Source: Streptomyces collinus
GTDB lineage: Bacteria; Actinomycetota; Actinomycetes; Streptomycetales; Streptomycetaceae
Direction: 5' to 3'
Assembly: GCF_031348265.1 (NCBI RefSeq)
Contig: NZ_CP133771.1
Location: 7,502,001 to 7,566,000 of the forward strand
Length of the DNA: 64,000 bases
Under the pieces are notes generated by a model. That model saw only the letters and a program-made list of their open reading frames with translations. It ran no database searches and was not told the DNA's origin. The position numbers and the translations under genes are program-made. Shown here piece after piece: positions 1 through 8,113 of the stretch (its first letter is position 1; every line of letters starts with the position of its first letter).

Positions 1-351
1 GTTGCCGCCGTGCCCGTTGACCACCACCAGCGTGTCGACCCCGGACCGGCGCAGCGAATCCGCAATGTCCCGAACCACCGCATGAAGGGTCACCGAGGAG
101 ATGCTGACGGTCCCCGGCCAGGCCGCGTGCTCGTGCGAGCACGAGATCGTCACCGGAGGAAGGAGGTGCACCGGGTACGCGCCGGCTATCTCCCGCGCGA
201 CGGCACAGGCGACGAGCGTGTCGGTCGACAGCGGGAGGTACGGACCGTGCTGCTCGAAGCTCCCCACGGGAAGCACCGCGACCTGCCGTGAGACACCGGC
301 GCCCCGCGTCCGTACGTCTTCCGTGGTGTCCGCCGGCACCAGATCACTCAT
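1..351 (-). CDS. Creatininase-family amidohydrolase (partial, 3' end outside window)
   Basis: The first 117 residues are visible; the gene continues left of base 1. The creatininase metal-site pattern is present: E33 and H35 in SFEQHG, D44 in LSTDT, and the VNGHGGN segment at 111-117. The family hydrolyses amide or formamide bonds with divalent metals. It includes creatininase and the archaeal formamide hydrolase ArfB, which deformylates FAPy in riboflavin and deazaflavin synthesis. The start is ATG at 351. It is divergent from a GTP cyclohydrolase II paralogue only 41 bp away, which suggests shared control and perhaps consecutive reactions. The family is certain from motifs; the substrate is inferred from context only. 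Confidence 0.85.
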   Translation of the reverse strand, partial: MSDLVPADTTEDVRTRGAGVSRQVAVLPVGSFEQHGPYLPLSTDTLVACAVAREIAGAYPVHLLPPVTISCSHEHAAWPGTVSISSVTLHAVVRDIADSLRRSGVDTLVVVNGHGGN

Positions 352-392
352 AACGTCACGGCCTTTCGTCTCTGCTTAGGAACTCGAGAATC

Positions 393-1052
393 ATGACAGA
401 CAACATTGGCGTACTCGGCAAGAAGGCACCGCAGCGGACCGGCGTGGAACGCGTCGTGAATGCCCCCTTGCCCACCGTGTACGGGAAATTCCAGGCGATC
501 GGCTACATGGACCACGACCGCGGCGACGAACAGGTCGCGCTGGTCTATGGCGAGATCGGCCCGGACGACGTCCTCATCCGGCTGCACTCGGAGTGCCTGA
601 CGGGTGACGCCTTCGGCTCCCAGCACTGCGAGTGCGGCGACCAGCTCGACGCCGCCCTGCGCGCGGTCGTCTCCGAGGGTGCGGGCGTCGTGGTCTACCT
701 CAGAGGGCATGAAGGCCGTGGCATCGGCCTGCTCGGCAAGCTGCGCGCGATGGCCCTGCAGGCGGAGGGGCTCGACACCGTCGAGGCCAACCTCGCCCTG
801 GGCCTCCCGGTCGACGCCCGCGACTACGGTGTCGCCGCCCGGATCCTGGAGGACCTCGGCGTGCGGTCGGTGCGGCTGATGTCCAACAACCCGCGCAAGC
901 GCGAGGCGCTGGTGGACCACGGCATCACCGTGGCCGAGACGGTGCCGCTGCTGATCCCGCCGTGCGAGAACAACATCACGTATCTGCGCACCAAGCGGGA
1001 GCGCCTCGACCATCACCTGCCGCACCTGGACGCGGTGGTCAGCTCCTCCTGA
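393..1052 (+). CDS. ribA: GTP cyclohydrolase II paralogue (Met120 variant)
   Basis: A 219-residue stand-alone GTP cyclohydrolase II without the RibB domain. Zn-ligand cysteines are C68, C79 and C81 (SECLTGD, HCECG). The GHEGRGIGLL nucleotide-site segment follows, then VEANLALG. The usual Tyr of RAYALQ is Met120 here (KLRAMALQ). From memory, one of the three S. coelicolor paralogues (SCO6655) has this same Met120 and stops at the formylated pyrimidine FAPy instead of releasing formate. This copy is therefore probably the FAPy-producing type rather than the housekeeping riboflavin enzyme. The divergent creatininase homologue could supply the missing deformylation. Start is ATG; a 9-bp hairpin follows the gene at 1150-1173. 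Confidence 0.92.
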   Translation: MTDNIGVLGKKAPQRTGVERVVNAPLPTVYGKFQAIGYMDHDRGDEQVALVYGEIGPDDVLIRLHSECLTGDAFGSQHCECGDQLDAALRAVVSEGAGVVVYLRGHEGRGIGLLGKLRAMALQAEGLDTVEANLALGLPVDARDYGVAARILEDLGVRSVRLMSNNPRKREALVDHGITVAETVPLLIPPCENNITYLRTKRERLDHHLPHLDAVVSSS

Positions 1053-1149
1053 CCACCGTGGCCGGTCCGGGCTCCCCGACGTGACCTGGGCGAATCCGTG
1101 CGCGACCCGCAGGCGGGCCGCGTACGCTTCGTGGACGTCCGTCCCAGAA

Positions 1150-1173
1150 GCGTCGGCCCTCAGCGGCCGACGC
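1150..1173 (+). terminator. Hairpin between ribA paralogue and next gene
   Basis: Arms GCGTCGGCC (1150-1158) and GGCCGACGC (1165-1173) form a perfect 9-bp stem with loop CTCAGC. It lies about 100 bp after the ribA stop and just before the GGAGG of the next gene. It could attenuate or terminate transcription; there is no T-run, as is usual in Streptomyces. Confidence 0.45.
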
Positions 1174-1196
1174 CTCACGCCGGAGGCCCACCTGGT

Positions 1197-2258
1197 ATGA
1201 CCGAGCTCCATCTGTGGCTGCGCCACGAGGCCCGAACGACCGAGCGACGCACTCCGATCGTGCCCGACGACGCCCGGCGGCTCGTCGGGCACGGAGCGGA
1301 ACTGACCGTCGAGGAGTCCCCGCAGCGGGTCTTCCCGATCGAGGAGTACGAGGCGGCCGGCTGCCGTGTCGCCCCCGCGGGCTCCTGGGTGACGGCGCCC
1401 CGGGACGCCGTCGTGCTCGGCCTGAAGGAACTGCCGGGGGAACCGGCCGGGCTGACGCACCGGCACATCTTCTTCGGCCACGCCTACAAGGGCCAGCCGG
1501 GAGCGTCGGAGCTGCTGGGCCGGTTCGCGGCCGGGGGCGGGACGCTGTTCGACCTGGAGTACCTGGTGGACGACACCGGGCGGCGCCTGGCCGCCTTCGG
1601 CTTCTGGGCCGGCTATCTCGGTGCCGCCCTGGCCGTGCTCCGGCACCGGGGCCGGCTGCGGGCACCGCTGACGCCGACCACCAAGGAGGACCTGGACGCG
1701 ACGCTGCAACCCGTCGCGGACGACGCCGAGTTCACCGGCCTCGTCATCGGTGCCCTGGGGCGCAGCGGCCGCGGCGCCCGCGCCGCCTTCACCACCGCGG
1801 GCGTCGACCCGACCTGCTGGGACCTCGCCGAGACCCGGGACCTGGACCGCCCCGCCCTGCTGCGGCACGACGTGATGGTGAACGCGGTGCTCGCCACCAC
1901 TCCCGTCCCGCCCTTCCTCCGCGAGCAGGACCTCGACACCCCCGGCCGCCGCCTGCGCACCCTGTGCGACGTGACCTGCGACGTCGGTTCCCCGCTCAAC
2001 GTCCTTCCGGTGTACGACGAGACCACCGACTGGGACGAGCCGGTCCGCCGGCTGCGTGACGAACCCCCGCTCGACCTCATCGCCATCGACAACCTGCCCT
2101 CCCTGCTGCCGCTGGAGTCCAGCACCGACTTCTCGGCCGCCCTGCTGCCCCACCTGCTCGACTTCGGCGTCTCCGGGGCCTGGGGACGCTGTCTGGACCG
2201 GTTCCGTGACGCGTCCCGGGCACTCGGCCTCGACAAGGGGGAGCCCCATGACCACTGA
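1197..2258 (+). CDS. Saccharopine dehydrogenase, lysine-forming type (LYS1-like)
   Basis: 353 residues. Resembles NAD-dependent, lysine-forming saccharopine dehydrogenases with an alanine-dehydrogenase/transhydrogenase-like N-terminus: LWLRHEARTTERRTP at the front, then LGLKELPGE and HIFFGHAYKGQ, which carry the Lys and His used by the family. The reaction joins lysine and 2-oxoglutarate into saccharopine, or the reverse. ATG 1197 is chosen because GGAGG lies about 11 bp upstream and family homology begins there; an in-frame upstream start at 1098 adds 33 unlike residues. The stop overlaps the next gene by 11 bp, so the two are probably co-translated. A lysine-catabolic role is inferred from the pairing. 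Confidence 0.82.
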   Translation: MTELHLWLRHEARTTERRTPIVPDDARRLVGHGAELTVEESPQRVFPIEEYEAAGCRVAPAGSWVTAPRDAVVLGLKELPGEPAGLTHRHIFFGHAYKGQPGASELLGRFAAGGGTLFDLEYLVDDTGRRLAAFGFWAGYLGAALAVLRHRGRLRAPLTPTTKEDLDATLQPVADDAEFTGLVIGALGRSGRGARAAFTTAGVDPTCWDLAETRDLDRPALLRHDVMVNAVLATTPVPPFLREQDLDTPGRRLRTLCDVTCDVGSPLNVLPVYDETTDWDEPVRRLRDEPPLDLIAIDNLPSLLPLESSTDFSAALLPHLLDFGVSGAWGRCLDRFRDASRALGLDKGEPHDH

Positions 2259-3405
2259 ACCGGCGGCGGCGAGCGGCACCGTCCACTGGATCGGCGCCGG
2301 CCTGTCCACGGGCAGCGGCCTCGCCGCGCTGTGCGACACCGCCGGGCGCGTCCGGCTCTGGCACCGCACCGAGGCCCGCGCCGCCGAAGCCCTCGGCCGG
2401 CTGGGTCTCGCCGGCCGGGCCGAGCCCCGCGCGTACACGCTGCCGGCGCTCGCCTCCGAACTCGCGCCCGGCGATGTCGTCGTGTCGATGCTGCCCGCGC
2501 CGGAGCACGCCCCGCTGCTCGCTGAGTGCGTACGTCAGGGGGCGCACTTCGCGTGCTCCAGCTATGTGTCGGACGCGGTGCTGGAGCAGGTGCCGGCCGC
2601 TGGGCGGGCCGGGCTCGTCGTCCTCACCGAGGCCGGGCTCGACCCGGGCATCGACCACCTGTTCGCCCATGACCTGGTCGCCCGGGCCCGTGAGGCGATC
2701 GGCGACGAGACGCCCGCCTCGTACACCCTCACGTCGTACTGCGGCGGGGTCCCCGCCGTCCCGAACGACTTCACGTACCGCTTCAGCTGGGCACCCGCGG
2801 GTGTCCTGGGCGCCCTGCGCTCCCCGGCCCGCTACATCGAGGGCGGTGAGCGGACGGTCGCCGAGCGGCCCTGGGAGGCCACCCGGCGGCATGTCCTCGA
2901 CGGGGAGACCTTCGAGGTCTACCCCAACCGCGACAGCGTCCCCTTCGTCGCGCAGTACGGGCTGCCGGACGCCTGGACACCGCGGACGTTCGTGCGCGGC
3001 ACCCTGCGTCTGGAGGGCTGGCTGCGCGCCTGGGACGGCGTCTTCGAGGAACTCAAGGCCGGCGACGACGGACGCATCGCCGCCCTCGCGCGGGAACTGG
3101 CCGCCGCCTACCCCACCACGGCCGACGACCACGACCGGGTCGTCCTCGCCGTGTCGCTGGACGTGCGCGCCGAGTCGGGCCGGTCGTGGCAGGGCGGTTA
3201 CCTCCTCGACCTGGTGGGTGACGCCGAGGAGAGCGCGATGGCCCGCTGCGTCTCGCGGACCCTCGCGCTGGGTGTCCGGCATGTGCTGGACGGCTCCCTG
3301 CCGCCGGGTCTGAACCGCGCAGCCGAGACGGCCGCACGCTCCGGGCAGTGGCTGCGGGAACTAGCCCGGGACGGCGTGGAGTTCACCCTGCGCGTCGACC
3401 GGTAG
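2248..3405 (+). CDS. Saccharopine dehydrogenase, glutamate-forming type (LYS9-like)
   Basis: 385 residues. The Rossmann start VHWIGAGLSTGSG is followed by VVVSMLPAPEH. The signature SYCGGVPAVPN then YRFSWAPAGVL closely matches LYS9-type saccharopine reductases, which interconvert saccharopine with aminoadipate semialdehyde plus glutamate. It overlaps the lysine-forming homologue by 11 bp, so the pair could carry lysine through saccharopine to aminoadipate semialdehyde. ATG 2248 is used because upstream in-frame sequence lies inside the preceding gene. It abuts the convergent serine hydrolase, with 3 bp between stops. The family is clear; the direction of flux in vivo is not. Confidence 0.82.
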   Translation: MTTEPAAASGTVHWIGAGLSTGSGLAALCDTAGRVRLWHRTEARAAEALGRLGLAGRAEPRAYTLPALASELAPGDVVVSMLPAPEHAPLLAECVRQGAHFACSSYVSDAVLEQVPAAGRAGLVVLTEAGLDPGIDHLFAHDLVARAREAIGDETPASYTLTSYCGGVPAVPNDFTYRFSWAPAGVLGALRSPARYIEGGERTVAERPWEATRRHVLDGETFEVYPNRDSVPFVAQYGLPDAWTPRTFVRGTLRLEGWLRAWDGVFEELKAGDDGRIAALARELAAAYPTTADDHDRVVLAVSLDVRAESGRSWQGGYLLDLVGDAEESAMARCVSRTLALGVRHVLDGSLPPGLNRAAETAARSGQWLRELARDGVEFTLRVDR

Positions 3406-3408
3406 CGG

Positions 3409-4641
3409 TCAACGGTCCGACAGGGCCTCGTGGATGAGCCGCTTCAGGTCCTTGAAGACCGAGTGGGAGGTCTTGGGCCGCACCTGTGTCATGAACTGCA
3501 CCGTCAGGTCGCGGCCCGGGTCCACCCAGAACGTCGTCGTGGCCACGCCGCTCCAGCCGAAGGCGCCGGGCCCGGAGGGCACCAGCGTGCGGGACGGGTC
3601 GATCACCACGGAGCAGTTGAAGCCGAAGCCGAGCCCCTCGTTGCCGGGCTCGTCATGGGCGGGGCGGCTGCCGAAGGCCCGCAGGTCGGCGCCGCCGGGC
3701 AGGTGGTTGCGGGTCATGAGCTCCACGGTCCCCGGGGCGAGCAGCCGCACGCCGTCGAGTTCGCCGCGGCGGCGCAGCAACTCCATGAAGCGGTGGTAGT
3801 CGTGGGCCGAGCACACCATGCCGCCGCTGCCCGACAGGAACCGCGGCCGGCCGTGCAGCGGGAGCCCCGGGGCCGGCTCGATGCCGCCGCCCTCCTTCTC
3901 CCCGTACATCTCGGACAGCCGGGGCGCCTGGGCAGGCGTGACGTGGAAGCCCGCGTCCGTCATGCCGAGCGGTGCGAAGATCCGCTCGGCGCAGAACGCG
4001 TCGAGCGGCTGCCCGGACACGACCTCGATGATCCGGCCCAGGACGTTGCTCGCCACCGAGTAGTTCCACTCGGTGCCCGGCTCGAACTGCAGCGGCAGGC
4101 TCGCGTACGCCTCGATGGTCTCGGCCAGGTCCGCGCCCGGCGGCACCGACGACTCCAGGCCGGCCGCGCGGTACAGGGCGTCGACAGGGTGCGTGTGGTA
4201 GAAGCCGAAGGTCAGACCCGCGGTGTGGGTCATCAGATGCCGGACGAGTATCGGGCCCTCGGCGGGGCGGGTCTCGACCTCCGCCCCGGAACCGCCGACG
4301 TGGACCCGCGGGTCGGCGAAGGCGGGCAGGTGGTCGGCGACCGGGTCGTCCAGCGAGAGCCGGCCCTCTTCCACCAGCAGCAGCGCGGCGACCGCGGTGA
4401 CCGGCTTCGTCATGGAGTAGACCCGCCACAGCGTGTCGGGCTCCACCGGGAGCCCGGCCGCGATGTCGCGCAGGCCGTGCGTGGTGAGATGGGCGACGCG
4501 CCCGGCCCGGGCGACGGCGACGAGGAAGCCCGGCATACGCCCGTCGTCGACCAGCCGGGCGAAGTGCCGGTCCAGGCGGCCCAGCACCTGCGGATCCAGC
4601 CCGGCCTCACCCGGATCGATCTCTTGTCGCAGCTGTGCCAT
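3409..4641 (-). CDS. Serine hydrolase of the class C beta-lactamase / esterase EstB family
   Basis: 410 residues with the SxxK nucleophile motif VYSMTK (Ser76, Lys79) and the Tyr box WNYSVASN. The C-terminal part has GPGAFGWSG in the position of the KTG-like box. Such proteins act as esterases, D-aminopeptidases or transesterases more often than as true beta-lactamases. I see no signal peptide, so a cytoplasmic esterase is likelier. ATG 4641 has GGGAGAG upstream. The 250 bp before it hold a strong hairpin belonging to the upstream transporter gene, so it probably has its own promoter. Substrate unknown. Confidence 0.85.
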   Translation of the reverse strand: MAQLRQEIDPGEAGLDPQVLGRLDRHFARLVDDGRMPGFLVAVARAGRVAHLTTHGLRDIAAGLPVEPDTLWRVYSMTKPVTAVAALLLVEEGRLSLDDPVADHLPAFADPRVHVGGSGAEVETRPAEGPILVRHLMTHTAGLTFGFYHTHPVDALYRAAGLESSVPPGADLAETIEAYASLPLQFEPGTEWNYSVASNVLGRIIEVVSGQPLDAFCAERIFAPLGMTDAGFHVTPAQAPRLSEMYGEKEGGGIEPAPGLPLHGRPRFLSGSGGMVCSAHDYHRFMELLRRRGELDGVRLLAPGTVELMTRNHLPGGADLRAFGSRPAHDEPGNEGLGFGFNCSVVIDPSRTLVPSGPGAFGWSGVATTTFWVDPGRDLTVQFMTQVRPKTSHSVFKDLKRLIHEALSDR

Positions 4642-4825
4642 GGCTCTCTCCCGTCGCGCTGTTCGAGATGAGATCCGGCATACCCCGCCCAGGTCGCCTC
4701 AGACCCCCTCGGGGCGCAGGAACGGTTCATGATCGCGCAAGAACAGGTGCGTGAGGCCCAGGACAGTGCCTCTCAGGAGCCTGGGGCACTGCCCCTCAGG
4801 GGCAACCCCCCAGGCGCCCGCGCCC

Positions 4826-4873
4826 GCACCCGCACCCGAGGACCATGCACTTCAGGTCCTCGGGTGCGGGTGC
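4826..4873 (-). terminator. Strong 19-bp stem-loop terminator
   Basis: Arms 4826-4844 and 4855-4873 are perfectly complementary over 19 bp, with loop ATGCACTTCA. It begins 18 bp downstream of the stop of the minus-strand transporter, the expected place for its terminator. No T-tract follows, as is normal in high-GC actinomycetes. Confidence 0.8.
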
Positions 4874-4891
4874 CTGAGGCACACCGTGGCG

Positions 4892-6250
4892 TCAGGCCGT
4901 CACCTTCTCCGGCTGCGCGGCCCCGAGCCCGGCCCGTTCCCCCAGCGACTCCGTGGGAACCCGGTGCGTCTCCCGCGCCGACACCGCCGCGATCACCGGC
5001 GGCACGCACAACGCCGCCGTGAACAGCGCCACCGCCGACCAGTCGTCGCCGCCCGGCCCCGCGATCTGCGCCGCGAACGTCACCGCGAACCCGGCCGCCG
5101 CGAAACCGATCTGCGTGCCGACCGCCACGCCGGACAGCCGCACCCGGGTCGTGAACATCTCGCCGTAGAAGGCGGGCCACACACCGTTCGCGGCGCTGTA
5201 GACCACGCCGAAACAGACGATGCCCGTCAGGAACGTCAGCGGGTAGGAGCCCGTGGAGACCGCCCAGAGGTACAGGAACATCGTCACCGCGCTGCCGGCG
5301 GCGCCGATCAGGAACACCGGGCGGCGTCCGATCCGGTCGGACAGCGTCGCCCACAGCGGGATCGCGGCGAGCGCGACGACATTGGCCAGAGCGCCCACCC
5401 ACAGCATGGCCGTACGCGACATGCCGACCGCGTCGCTCGTGGCGTACGCCAGTGCCCACACCGTGAAGATCGTGCTGACCGAGGCGACCAGCGCACCCGC
5501 GATCACCCGCAGCACGTCCGCCCAGTGCTCGCGGAGCAGCACCACGAGCGGCATCCTGGCCACGCCGTCCTCCGCGGCCTGCTGGGCGAAGGCCGGCGTC
5601 TCGTCCAGCTTGCGGCGGATGACCCAGCCGACGACGGCGACCGCGACGCTCAGCCAGAACGGCAGCCGCCAGCCCCACGACAGCAACTGGTCCTCGGGCA
5701 TCGCGGCGACGGGGATGAAGACCAGCGTGGCCAGCAACTGGCCGCCCTGGGTGCCGCTGAGCGTGAAGCTGGTGAAGAAGCCGCGCCGGTCCGGTGGCGC
5801 GTGTTCCAGGGTCATGGAGTTGGCGCTGGCCTGCTCACCGGCCGCCGAGATGCCCTGCAGCACCCGGCACAGCACCAGCAGGACCGGGGCGAGGCCGCCG
5901 ACCTGGTCCCGGGTCGGCAGACAGCCGATGAGGAACGTCGACAGCCCCATCAGCATCAGCGTGAAGACCATGATCTTCTTGCGGCCGAGCTTGTCCCCGA
6001 AGTGCCCGAGCACCAGCGCGCCGACAGGGCGGGCGGCGTACGCGACACCGAACGTGGCCAGCGACAGCAGGGTCGCCGTGGCCGGGTCGGACTCGTCGAA
6101 GAACACCTCCGGGAAGATCAGCGCGGCGGCGCTGCCGTAGATGAAGAAGTCGTAGTACTCCAGGGCACTGCCGATCCAGGCGGCGGTCGCGGCTTTCCTG
6201 GGCTGACCGGGCGGGGCGGCGGACCCTGAGGGCATGGCGGGGACGGACAC
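4892..6250 (-). CDS. MFS metabolite:H+ symporter, probable quinate/shikimate uptake
   Basis: 452 residues, about twelve hydrophobic segments. It has the metabolite:H+ symporter pattern: an N-terminal ALEYYDFFIYG helix and the MFS loop GHFGDKLGRKK. This subfamily includes the shikimate transporter ShiA and dicarboxylate carriers. GTG 6250 follows AAGGAG. It sits beside a TetR regulator and quinate/shikimate catabolic genes, so uptake of a hydroaromatic acid is the best guess. A palindromic site (6330-6349) lies 80 bp upstream, and a 19-bp terminator follows the stop. The family is solid; the substrate is inferred. Confidence 0.85.
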   Translation of the reverse strand: MSVPAMPSGSAAPPGQPRKAATAAWIGSALEYYDFFIYGSAAALIFPEVFFDESDPATATLLSLATFGVAYAARPVGALVLGHFGDKLGRKKIMVFTLMLMGLSTFLIGCLPTRDQVGGLAPVLLVLCRVLQGISAAGEQASANSMTLEHAPPDRRGFFTSFTLSGTQGGQLLATLVFIPVAAMPEDQLLSWGWRLPFWLSVAVAVVGWVIRRKLDETPAFAQQAAEDGVARMPLVVLLREHWADVLRVIAGALVASVSTIFTVWALAYATSDAVGMSRTAMLWVGALANVVALAAIPLWATLSDRIGRRPVFLIGAAGSAVTMFLYLWAVSTGSYPLTFLTGIVCFGVVYSAANGVWPAFYGEMFTTRVRLSGVAVGTQIGFAAAGFAVTFAAQIAGPGGDDWSAVALFTAALCVPPVIAAVSARETHRVPTESLGERAGLGAAQPEKVTA

Positions 6251-6329
6251 GGCGGCTCCTTGGCGGGCTCCACCTTGGGCGGAGTGAGATGAACGGAGAG
6301 CAGAGGGGGACGTGCCGGATCGCGGCTAA

Positions 6330-6349
6330 TTAACCCACTGGGTAGTTAA
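6330..6349. promoter_or_regulatory. Candidate TetR operator upstream of transporter
   Basis: TTAAC-N10-GTTAA, containing TAACCCACTGGGTA. It shares a TAAC..ACTGG core with the imperfect palindrome before the dehydrogenase gene at 7179-7200. AT-rich against its background and 80 bp before the transporter start. Confidence 0.5.
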
Positions 6350-6413
6350 CAGGGGATGGCCAGTGATGCTGCGCCCGAGTGCCGCCGGTGTCAAGGGGTC
6401 GCGCTCCGGGTGT

Positions 6414-7079
6414 TCAGTCCGCCGTCCGCTCCGCCGTCAGGTACGCGATCACCATGTCGCCCAGCATGGCGCGGTAGTGCGCGCGCTGGGCCCGGTCGAG
6501 GAGGTCGCGGCCGAACAGCGCGCCGAAGGTGTGCCGGTTGGCGACCCGGAAGAAGCAGAACGAGGAGATCATCGCGTGCAGGTCGACGGCGTCGACGTCC
6601 GCCGTGAACAGCCCCGAGTCCTGGCCCGACGCCAGGATCCGGCGGATCACGTCCAGGGCGGGGGAGCCGATCTTCCCGAGCTTCTCGGAGGCCGCGATGT
6701 GATGCGCCTCGTGGATGTTCTCGATGCTGACCAGGCGGATGAAGTCGGGGTGCTGCTCGTGGTGGTCGAAGGTCAGCTCCGCCAGGCGCCGGATGGCCGC
6801 CACCGGGTCCAGATGGTCGACGTCGAGCTGCTGCTCGGCCTCCCGGATCACGCCGTACGCGCGCTCCAGCACGGCCGTGAACAACTGCTCCTTGCCGCCG
6901 AAGTAGTAGTAGATCATCCGCTTGGTGGTGCGGGTGCGGGCGGCGATCTCGTCCACCCGGGCCCCGTCGTAGCCGGCCCGCGCGAACTCCTGCGTGGCGA
7001 CGTCGAGGATCTCGGCCCGGGTGCGGGCCGCGTCTCGGATGCGCTCGCCAGGCCGTGCCGGTTCTTCGACGCTGGTCAT
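6414..7079 (-). CDS. TetR/AcrR-family transcriptional regulator
   Basis: 221 residues. The TetR helix-turn-helix occupies about residues 20-65 (RAEILDVATQEFARAGY, then VDEIAARTRTTKRMIYYYF), followed by a helical ligand-binding domain. ATG 7079 has AAGGAA 6 bp upstream. It is divergent from the qsuD-like gene and upstream of the transporter, so it is likely the local repressor, with a hydroaromatic or aromatic acid as ligand. In Corynebacterium the equivalent qsu genes are controlled by a LysR regulator, so the TetR here would be a different solution. Candidate sites: 6330-6349 and 7179-7200. Confidence 0.9.
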   Translation of the reverse strand: MTSVEEPARPGERIRDAARTRAEILDVATQEFARAGYDGARVDEIAARTRTTKRMIYYYFGGKEQLFTAVLERAYGVIREAEQQLDVDHLDPVAAIRRLAELTFDHHEQHPDFIRLVSIENIHEAHHIAASEKLGKIGSPALDVIRRILASGQDSGLFTADVDAVDLHAMISSFCFFRVANRHTFGALFGRDLLDRAQRAHYRAMLGDMVIAYLTAERTAD

Positions 7080-7178
7080 CAGGTTCCTTAGGGCGGAGGG
7101 GCCGGTGCCGGTGATTCTAGAAGCAGGGGCCCGCCCGGCCGCGGGGGTCTTCCCGGGCTCGTCCCCGGCTGATATAGC

Positions 7179-7200
7179 TAACGTACTGGTTCGTACATTA
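7179..7200. promoter_or_regulatory. Candidate TetR operator before qsuD-like gene
   Basis: Imperfect palindrome TAACGTAC-TGGTTC-GTACATTA (7 of 8 arm positions match) in an AT-rich patch, 23 bp upstream of the GTG start and inside the divergent tetR-qsuD region. Confidence 0.6.
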
Positions 7201-7222
7201 GTGAGCCCCTCAGGAGGCGCGC

Positions 7223-8098
7223 GTGCCCAACAGGTCGTATCTCGTCGGGCTGATCGGTTCCGGCATCGGCCCGTCGCTCAGTCCGGCCCTGCACGAGCGG
7301 GAGGCCGACCGGCAGGGCCTGCGCCTGGTGTACCGGCTGATCGACATCGACACCCTCGGAGTGCCGCCCGAGGCGGTGGGCGATCTGCTGCGGGCCGCCC
7401 GCGACCTGGGCTTCGACGGGCTCAACATCACGCACCCCTGCAAGCAGCTCGTCATCGAGCACCTGGACGCCCTCGCCCCGCAGGCCGAGGCGCTGGGCGC
7501 GGTCAACACCGTCGTCTTCGAGGACGGCCGCGCGGTCGGCCACAACACGGACGCCACCGGTTTCGCCTCCTCCTTCGCACGCGGGCTGCCCGACGCGCCA
7601 CTGGAACGGGTCGTGCAGCTGGGCGCCGGTGGTGCGGGCGCGGCCGTCGCCCACGCCATGCTCACCCTCGGCGCCGAGCGCGTCACGGTCGTCGACGCCC
7701 TGCCCGAGCGGGCCGCCGCCCTGGCCGGCTCCCTCAACCGCGCCTTCGGGGAAGGACGCGCCGCCGCCGCACCCCCGGAACGGCGGACCGAGCTGCTCGC
7801 GCACGCCGACGGCCTCGTCCACGCCACGCCCACCGGCATGGCGGCCCACCCCGGTATGCCCCTGCCCGCCGAGCTGCTCCACTCCGGTCTGTGGGTCGCC
7901 GAGGTGGTCTACCGGCCGCTGGAGACCGAGCTGCTGCGCACCGCCCGGGCCGTGGGCTGCGCCACCCTCGACGGCGGGGGCATGGCCGCCTTCCAGGCCG
8001 CCGACGCGTTCCGCCTGTTCACCGGTCGGGAACCCGACGCCGCGCGGATGCTGACGGACCTGACCGAACTGGCCGGGGCCGTCGGGGCTTCGAACTAG
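7223..8098 (+). CDS. qsuD: Quinate/shikimate dehydrogenase, QsuD-like
   Basis: 291 residues of the AroE fold. Substrate site S18-L-S20-P; catalytic Lys74 in NITHPCK; Asp110 in GHNTDATGF. The Rossmann loop LGAGGAG is followed by VVD at the end of beta-2 (Asp158) instead of the NADP-type basic motif. That points to NAD+ and a catabolic role, oxidising quinate or shikimate. From memory it resembles Corynebacterium QsuD over its whole length. GTG 7223 has CAGGAGG upstream. It lies 15 bp before the dehydroshikimate dehydratase gene, so they form an operon, probably under TetR control. The housekeeping aroE is expected elsewhere. Confidence 0.9.
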   Translation: MPNRSYLVGLIGSGIGPSLSPALHEREADRQGLRLVYRLIDIDTLGVPPEAVGDLLRAARDLGFDGLNITHPCKQLVIEHLDALAPQAEALGAVNTVVFEDGRAVGHNTDATGFASSFARGLPDAPLERVVQLGAGGAGAAVAHAMLTLGAERVTVVDALPERAAALAGSLNRAFGEGRAAAAPPERRTELLAHADGLVHATPTGMAAHPGMPLPAELLHSGLWVAEVVYRPLETELLRTARAVGCATLDGGGMAAFQAADAFRLFTGREPDAARMLTDLTELAGAVGASN

Positions 8099-8113
8099 AG
8101 AGAGGTACCGCCG

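Noticed and set aside
352..392. FMN riboswitch for the ribA paralogue
   Set aside because: Only 41 bp separate it from the divergent gene, far too short for the aptamer, and no conserved elements are visible.
348..2438. Long minus-strand ORF (696 codons) opposite ribA and the saccharopine genes
   Set aside because: Antisense shadow of high-GC coding sequence; Arg/Gly/Pro-rich with no family resemblance, while the plus-strand genes have intact motifs.
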